Assembly: GCA_023678885.1 (NCBI GenBank)
Contig: CM042965.1
Coordinates: 26,455,777-26,519,776, forward strand
Direction: 5' to 3'
Source of the DNA: Pogostemon cablin
Lineage: Eukaryota; Streptophyta; Magnoliopsida; Lamiales; Lamiaceae
Length of the DNA stretch: 64,000 nt
Shown: piece by piece, positions 57,741 to 64,000 of the stretch
Layout of the letters: each line of letters begins with the position of its first letter
Numbering within the stretch: the first letter of the stretch is position 1
The notes under the pieces: model-generated
Databases searched by the model: none
What the model was told of the DNA's origin: nothing
Seen by the model: only the letters and a program-made list of their open reading frames with translations
Translations under genes and position numbers: made by a program

Positions 57741-57787
57741 TGTGTGTAAAGTAGATCAGCACTAGTATATCTCAAACTCCCTACTCA

Positions 57788-58084
57788 TGTGGGCAGATCA
57801 AAAAGGGCAATCTTTCGAGAGATTGTGAATCGGTGAAGAAGAAATTCAAGGATTGGACGAAAAAGACCCTCTCTCATGCTGGGTATAGAAGACTCATTAA
57901 ATTTTTTGTTCAAGCAATCTCAACTTATATCATGAGTTGCTTTCTCTTTCCAGGGAAAGTTATTAGCCTCATAGAGTCTACAAGTGCTCTTTTTGGTGGA
58001 GTTAGAAAAACACTAAAAGATAAATATACTATATCCCATGGAAAAACGTATAGTCAGAGAGAAGACAACATGCAACACAAGTAA
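57788..58084 (+). pseudogene. LINE (L1-type) reverse transcriptase C-terminal fragment
   Basis: The frame from 57833 reads KKKFKDWTKKTLSHAGYRR then LIKFFVQAISTYIMSCFLF. It matches the region after the RT palm in plant L1 LINEs (typically W...LLSRAGK..LIK.V.QAIPTY.MS.FLLP). It breaks off after about 60 matching residues. It is a dead-on-arrival fragment without the catalytic domain. Confidence 0.75.
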
Positions 58085-58629
58085 TGTCTTTAGGAACGGT
58101 AATGACATTATTACACACACCTTCAAACAACTGTTTGTTTCGAGAAAATCATACGTAGTACATAGGCGAGGACAACAATTCATTTAATGAAATTCTAGTT
58201 GGATGCAGTAGAATCTTATAAAACTAGAGATTAAAAGACAACTGATAAAATTGTTACACAAAAGAGAGAACACCAGTTCCAAACAATGTTTGCAAACTCG
58301 CAATCAAAGAAAATATGCTAAGTTTTATATTGAAATGTTGATCCGAATTAGGCATTTCTGAAAGAGCATACAATGTCGTCATTTTACTCGAATATTATTA
58401 AGAATATTTAGAATATTATATTTAATTCCCCATTGCCTGCACCCCCGTTCGAAACTACCAGTTTTGATTCCCAAAAATGGGGAATCGGAGCCGAACTGGA
58501 GGTATGAAGGTTTCGGTTTCAGTTTTTAAATTTTTTTTTATTTTTCAGCCTAAAAACGTAAAAAAATAAAAATTAATAAATTGGCGGTTCGAACCGTGAA
58601 ACCACCGATTTTGATCCCATGGAATGAGG
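58085..58629. other. Intergenic sequence flanking the copia-like insertion
   Basis: No gene. Phrases with repeated GAACCG/CGGTTTCG (58440-58620) continue after the insertion at 60486-60545 and represent the pre-insertion sequence. Confidence 0.4.
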
Positions 58630-60480
58630 TGTAGACATGTGCCTAGCACATGATCAGTTAGAAGATATTTTTCGATTGTATTGCCATTTGGCATATTTCC
58701 ATAGGGCCATCTATCTTTCTCAATACTTAGAATAAATACCACACTTTGTAACTTCTCATTTTAGAATTGGAGCTTTGAATAATGAAAATACGATTTTCCT
58801 TTTATATGTTTTCTCTCTTCTTCTACCTTTGTTGATTCTAACTGCTATTATAAATAACCTTTCTTCTTCTACGGTTTCCATCCTTCCACTTCTACATGAT
58901 ATCAGTTACCAAGTTACAATCCATTGTTATGAGTCCCTTGATTTTTGGGGATTTCTTCCAGAAATTTCCAGTTTGATTTCCATGGGTTTACCTTGATTTT
59001 GGAGATTTCTTTCTACATATCGACATTGTTAATTTGATTGCTAAGGGTTTCCCTTGATTTTGGAGTTTTTTCTTACTGTTCTGCTTCTGGCTTCTGCATG
59101 GCGATTCAGTGGACTACGACGGTGGTTCCTGTCTCTCTTCTGCACCGGCATTGAGTGTTCTGACAGTTAACGATCTGGTGAGCCGTATTTCTCTTGTGAT
59201 TGCTATCACCGATCCGTTTTACCTTTCTCATTTCTGTTATTCATCATAATTTCGAATGACGATTGAGAATTGGCCCGCTCTTAATGTGGCGGTCATGACT
59301 TCTGCTTCTGCTCCGATGATGAGCGGTTCTTTGATTGATGGTAGGTTTCCTTCTACTCCTAAATCTAATGCTACTTACAGATATTGGAATAACATTGATC
59401 GTTTTGTGATTACCAGGATTTTGACATGTGTTTCTAAAGAGATTTTCGATTCTATCATCTTTGCTGACTCTGCTATGGAGTTATGGTCTGATTTCGCCCA
59501 ACGTTTAAGCTTTAGGAACATGTTCAAGTTTGCTGCCCTGTTTTCTACACTTGAAGATTAGTTTGTTTTGGGTGCTGCTGTGTTTTTTTTTCTTGTTATT
59601 ATGCTGATATGTTGCTAATTTGGTACTCTGATGATTTTCTACTTCTTCTGGTTTCTACAAGGTTCTATTGTTGCTATTTGATTATGGTCTTTACCCTATG
59701 GTTATAATTTGCTATTGATGGTTTGTTGATGTAATTGGTTCGCTACTACTCCTTATGCTATTGTTGGGTTTCTACTACTATTTGTATTGCTATTGCTACT
59801 TGGATAGCTATTGCTATGGTTGTTACTACTTTGACTCTACTGCTTATGGTTATTCCAAGACTGCTACTATATGATTTGCTACTGCTATTGATAATGACTT
59901 GCTGCTGCTACTTCTTTTGGGTGTCCTGCTAATGATTCTTCTACTGCTATGGATTGCTTATGGTTGCTGCTTATAGTTTCATCAATTATTGTTCCACATG
60001 ATTTCTTTAAAGACTTTGCTATGACGATCTTGCTTATGGTTTTCTATCTTGCTTCGTTTTTGGATTACTAGAGGTGGATTACGGTGGTTTGTTTGGTTTC
60101 TTGAAGATTTGCTTATGGGATATCTGCTCTATTTTTCTTGGTAGCGTGCTTATTTTGGAAGAATGCTATTGCTTCTGGTTTTGGCTCATTGTTGCCAAGT
60201 TGGATGTCTAACTTGAGGAGGGGGTGTAGACATGTGCCTAGCACATGATCAATTAGAAGATATTTTTCAATTGTACTGCCACTTGGCATATTTCCATAGG
60301 GTCATCTTTCTCAATACTTAGGATAAATATCACACTTTGTAATTTTTCATTTTAAAACTTTAATAGTGAAAATATGGTTTTCCTTCAGTATGTTTTCTCT
60401 CTTATTCTGCTTTTGTTGATTCTAACTGCTACTATGAATAACCTTTCTTCTTCTATGGTTTCCATTATTCCATTCCTACA
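58630..60480 (+). mobile_element. Small non-autonomous copia-like retrotransposon, complete
   Basis: The 5' LTR 58630-58896 (267 bp) and 3' LTR 60225-60480 (256 bp) both start TGTAGACATGTGCCTAGCAC and end CTACA. The perfect TSD TGAGG lies at 58625-58629 and 60481-60485. The primer-binding site at 58897 (TGATATCAG, one base off the initiator-Met TGGTATCAG) and the polypurine tract GAGGAGGGGG at 60215-60224 are in place. Only a short gag remains; the rest (59570-60170) is a degenerate GCTACT/GCTATT-rich stretch. Total 1.85 kb. Confidence 0.88.
59256..59561 (+). CDS. Truncated copia Gag N-terminus
   Basis: 101 codons from MTIENWPALN to the stop at 59559. The pattern GRFPSTP, YRYWNNIDRFVITRILTCVS, IFDSIIFADSAMELW and LWSDFAQRLSF matches the N-terminal half of plant copia Gag (usually G.LP.P...W...D..V..WI...LS..I..S......A...W..L...F). 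No zinc knuckle or pol follows. It may be an open but non-functional remnant, or a minimal product of the element. Confidence 0.65.
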   Translation: MTIENWPALNVAVMTSASAPMMSGSLIDGRFPSTPKSNATYRYWNNIDRFVITRILTCVSKEIFDSIIFADSAMELWSDFAQRLSFRNMFKFAALFSTLED

Positions 60481-60485
60481 TGAGG

Positions 60486-60900
60486 AATTGGAACTGAACC
60501 GGAATATATACGATTTCGATTCCATTTTCGCCGGTTTCGATTTTTTTCATGTCTACATTTCCCTCATATATCTAAGCCATAACTTTATTCAAATTTAAAG
60601 CCTATGGCATGCATAATACTATTAATGATTTATTGATATAATTAATAAAGGATGGTCTTATTTTCAAGTAAAGTGTTAGCTCTTATTTTCTCTCAAGTTA
60701 ACAAGTGTTGTGGTGAATATGACGAAAGAAAAGTAGAGATTTTGTTGCCTTCAAGGATTTGCGATTTGGAATTAGCAAATACTTATGCAAAATCAATTGC
60801 ATCTTTACAATCATGAATACTTATTCAGAGTAACACTTTACGAAATGAAACACCATATTCGTAGATGTGTACCTATTTAGAGAATTTTTGTTCATGACAA
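60486..60900. other. Intergenic sequence
   Basis: Nothing recognised beyond the continuation of the pre-insertion sequence at its left end. Confidence 0.4.
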
Positions 60901-61360
60901 GATTGTGAATTATTTGTTTTAGTTTACTGATGCAACGAGTGTGATAATTAAACGATGAATGCTACATTCGTTGATACAAAGTATACCGAATGAGCGTCAG
61001 AAAATAGGGAGAAACCCTAGTTCAAGATTTAGCAAATGTTTTCTATCCTTCTGCTGTAAACACCACAGCATTATTTATACAACCCAAGTTTCAAAACTTA
61101 ATTGCAAAAAATCTCATAACTATTAATAATACACCCTCTGTCCATCCTCATGTATCCATTTGCCTTTTGCACCTGGATTAAGGAGTACTATTATTTTAGG
61201 TGTAGTAGGTAGTTGTATTAGTGGAGGGTGTGGGTCCCATAGTCCAAAAAGAAAAATGAATAGATTAAGGATGGACGGCCAAAAATGATAAAATAAATAC
61301 ATTGACAGTGGACGAAGAGAGTAATAAACAAAGACTAAAAACATAATAAATAAGATTTAA
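60901..61360 (-). mobile_element. Gypsy 3' LTR remnant (interrupted by a MITE)
   Basis: On the minus strand downstream of the integrase, sequence with a TATA-like TATAAATAATG (near 61080) and leader-like text suggests the 3' LTR of the same gypsy element. The MITE 61132-61321 interrupts it. Ends not resolved. Confidence 0.4.
61132..61321. mobile_element. Stowaway-type MITE
   Basis: Ends CACCCTCTGTCCATCCTCATG and GTGGACGAAGAGAG are diverged inverted repeats with TA on both sides. About 190 bp. Confidence 0.7.
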
Positions 61361-61435
61361 AGCACTCCTCTCTGGTTGACATCCACAAGCAGGCGATCAT
61401 GTTTGTCCAAAACTAATAATGCAGCTTCATCTCCA

Positions 61436-61947
61436 TCACTCTTCCCCCTCCTCGAAACGATTCGTCCTCGAATTGGGATCAACTTCATCTCTAAAAGGAT
61501 AATCACCAGTAAACGAGATTAAATGTTTGACATTGAATAGATCTGAATTTCGCATATGACTAGGCAAGCATAAATGATATGCATTTGAATTAATCACCTC
61601 AACGATCTCAAATGGCCCAATCTTTCGAGATGATAGTTTGCTATATTCATGAGCTGGAAATCTTTCTTTGGTCAGTATTTCCCAAACATAATCTCCAACT
61701 TCAAACTGGACAGCAAGCCTATGCACATAAACTGCCTTTTTGTACTTAGCATTAGCCTCTTCAATTCTTTTTCTAGTAGTTGCATGGATTATCTGTAACT
61801 CATCTATCAAGTCAATTGCCCGTTTATCTAAAGGCCATGGAGATGGTAGTGTAAGCAGGTCCACAGAGGCACGTGGATGTTGGCGTTCGATTATTTGGTT
61901 AATATGACCCGTTAGAATTTCATGCGTTTCTATCACGGTGGAATGAA
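61436..61947 (-). pseudogene. Gypsy integrase C-terminal fragment
   Basis: The minus frame contains HPRASVDLLTLP, then a helical RIEEANAKYKKAV and the GPY/F-type module: FEVGDYVWEILTKERFP, KIGPFEIVEVINSNAYHLCLP and FNVKHL. This is the integrase end of a Ty3/gypsy chromovirus-type polyprotein; the chromodomain, if any, is absent and the frame ends at EEGEE. The N-terminal zinc finger and DDE core are missing: the frame is cut at about 61947 by the LTR inserted at 61952-63799. Upstream in-frame sequence (ENALHST) fits the integrase too, showing that the ORF originally ran on. Confidence 0.8.
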
Positions 61948-61951
61948 GAGC

Positions 61952-63799
61952 GTTTTCTCAACACACAATTAATCCCCAAGTATGAAGGATATCAATTGTA
62001 GTTTCGAAAGGTGACCAAGTGAATATCGAACCCAAGGGACGGCGTATTATCAATTTAATTATTATCTAAATTAATTAAGACAAGGCAATTACGTTTGAAT
62101 GGTTATCTAACAACTAATATGCTGGAAATTAAATAACAAATAAAATAAAGTATCACTTGAAGAATACGTAGGTGGATCAAGTAGGAGAATAGGTAGCTCT
62201 AGGATAATCCAGTTTTACTCATTAACTTCCCTTCCATGTGTCAATGTCCGACTCTGCTTTGTGGAATATGGACGCATCACTAAACCATGCATATCTACTC
62301 TATAGACACAAGTAAACATGCGTGTAACACGTGTGAATAACCTCGGAGCAAGAGATATAATTTCACCCCCCTTTCTAGGTACTATCAGTATCAATTATTT
62401 CCCCCTAGGATTGGTACTCTAACCCGATATGATCTCCCTTTATAGGTACTATAAAGTTATCCTCTTTATCCTACTTATTAACCCGAATTCAATTCAATTA
62501 ACAAGTATTCATATATGATAGTTCTAATGAAGCTTCGGAGTCCCCTCACTTAGAATCATAACATGGAATCATGTTCAGCGGTGAACGCACTCAATCTACA
62601 ACCAAGATATATATTCAGACTCTATATACCAATTGAAGATGCACAAAACGACCGTGAATATGGATTAAGAAAGCACAATTATATATAAAATAAACCACGA
62701 GTAGTGTTGTACGGAGTGTATACATGGAAGTTCAATTAACTAGATAAAACCTTCAAACTCTTAAATCTACCAAAAAGGCTCTAGCCCATGATGTTTCGAA
62801 GAACAATCATGGGTGTTGGATAGATCTTACCCAGATGTCCGGAAAATACAAGATAAATTAGGAAACGAATAAACCCTTGATATGGCGTCTTCATGCCCTT
62901 CTCCATCTTGAATCCTCCTCTTGGTTCTCCTCTTAATTCCACAAACGAATCTTCAAAGTGATGGATGGATGGAGGAAAGGAAGTGGATGATGGATGGGGG
63001 GTGATCCCCCCTTGTGGGGTGTTGTATGGTTGTGGCCTCTCCTCGGTGATTGGTGACGTTTTTCTTGACTGCATGAGCCTCCTTTTATACTTGTAATCAC
63101 GTCTCTAGGGCTTTGAATGGGCTTTTCAAGTGATCCCACGCGTTTTGGCCTCGAAAATACGTAAGTTCCCGCATGTAGGTTCGACCTCGTCAAATAGGTC
63201 GAACCACTTGCCACAGGTCGAACCACAGGTCGAACCCTGCTACTGGATTTGCGCAGTCTCTCCGTTTCGCGTATAACTTTCACATCCGACCTCCGAATTG
63301 AGTGATTTTTGTGCTCACGCGATCCTCTCTTCCTTGGATTTCTATCCATATAAAGAAATCACAAAAACTCCAAGAATTGAATATGTAACAGGCCATGGAA
63401 AGTAGCACTGCAATTCTGTTCGGCACAGCTCGCGCGGCGTCACCACTTTGCTCATAACTTCCTCGTTCGGACTCCGAATGGGATGTTCTTTACGCCAAAA
63501 CGACCCTCTCTTCAGTGGCTTTCCAACCATGTATCACACTTCCCGTTCAGAGCTCCACATCAATACAGAATAATTACACAAGTTGGATGTGCGTTTATCA
63601 GCATTCTTGCACAAATTGCACCTTTTCTCAAACTTGGCTCTTTTGATCCTGTTTCCACCTAAAACACAACAAAACACCTTAAGTGCACCTTATTCTCATA
63701 TATATCGAATATAAGACATTTGTGCTAATATAAGACTACAATATTAATCAAAAAGGTGTTAAATTGGACACTAAAACACGCTTATTTTCACTCTCATCA
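61952..63799 (-). mobile_element. Gypsy-type LTR inserted in the integrase ORF
   Basis: On the minus strand it starts TGATGAGAGTGAAAATAAG at 63799 and runs to about 61952. It is colinear with 1399-2866, so the two copies face each other across the window. It contains repeated TTCGACCT/GGTCGAACC phrases (63178-63240) and two copies of a segment with GAAGAGAGG...TC...AAGTTAT (about 63262-63350 and 63465-63540). No internal domain is attached, so it is a solo LTR or an LTR of a rearranged element. Confidence 0.65.
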
Positions 63800-64000
63800 T
63801 GGAAGCAATAAATCATAGAAATAATTACCGTTCACCAGGGTATGTTGAAGACGAAGGATTCTCGCTGGCAGCCTGTGCAGTCCTACGAGAATGGCCATAA
63901 CTTCCTAGTCTGATGTCAGAATTGAGTGATCTTTGTACTTAGACGATCCTCTCTTCGATGGCCTTTTTTTGATCTTCTGTTGTATGTCCCAAGTCCGATT
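63800..64000 (-). mobile_element. LTR fragment, cut by window edge
   Basis: On the minus strand GAAGAGAGGATCGTC, ATCACTCAATTC and AGGAAGTTATGGCC resemble the inner segment of the neighbouring LTR at 63262-63540. It is probably a piece of a related, older LTR. Confidence 0.45.

Overview
The window is nuclear DNA of a flowering plant, almost certainly a eudicot. It is very AT-rich and dense in transposable elements. It carries many Stowaway-type MITEs (CTCCCTCCGTCC ends beside TA), Athila-like LTRs, interstitial CCCTAAA repeats and one ordinary intron-rich plant gene. An asterid such as a Lamiales species is plausible, but that is inference from the general look of the repeats.

One host gene is complete: a dihydroxyacetone kinase (DAK) on the minus strand, 29228 down to 20975. 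Twenty coding exons join in frame into 594 residues, with GT-AG introns and both the DhaK and DhaL signatures. A solo LTR, a MITE-like insertion and a hairpin lie in its introns, and a strong hairpin lies just past its 3' end.

Layout: 1-5960 holds telomere-like repeats, MITEs, an LTR copy and a TIR element with internal 260-bp tandem repeats. 5971-14247 is a TIR-bounded element with a perfect 10-bp target duplication (Mutator-like) whose interior is almost wholly an endogenous pararetrovirus (Caulimoviridae). The viral copy has a primer-binding site, capsid, movement, protease, RT-RNase H and a downstream ORF, then a promoter and poly(A) signals, but it is broken by many stops and frameshifts. 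14258-20640 is AT-rich intergenic DNA. 20642-29228 is the DAK locus. 29229-36796 is AT-rich, with (TA)n tracts, a MITE, an LTR-like fragment and a 2.7-kb pyrimidine-strand tandem array. 36797-44273 is an LTR element with two ~889-bp LTRs; on the strand opposite to its LTR transcription signals it carries an intron-containing plant-mobile-domain (PMD) gene. 44274-49550 has a ureide permease fragment, MITEs and an 82-bp perfect inverted repeat. 49550-56775 has an Athila-like solo LTR joined tail-to-tail to a gag-only Athila-like element. 56776-64000 has a LINE fragment, a small copia-like element with intact TSD, and a nested stack of gypsy and LTR pieces.

The most unusual points are the pararetrovirus packaged between Mutator-like termini and the antisense, intron-bearing PMD gene inside an LTR element. 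All boundaries and homologies were read by eye; no alignment or database search was run.
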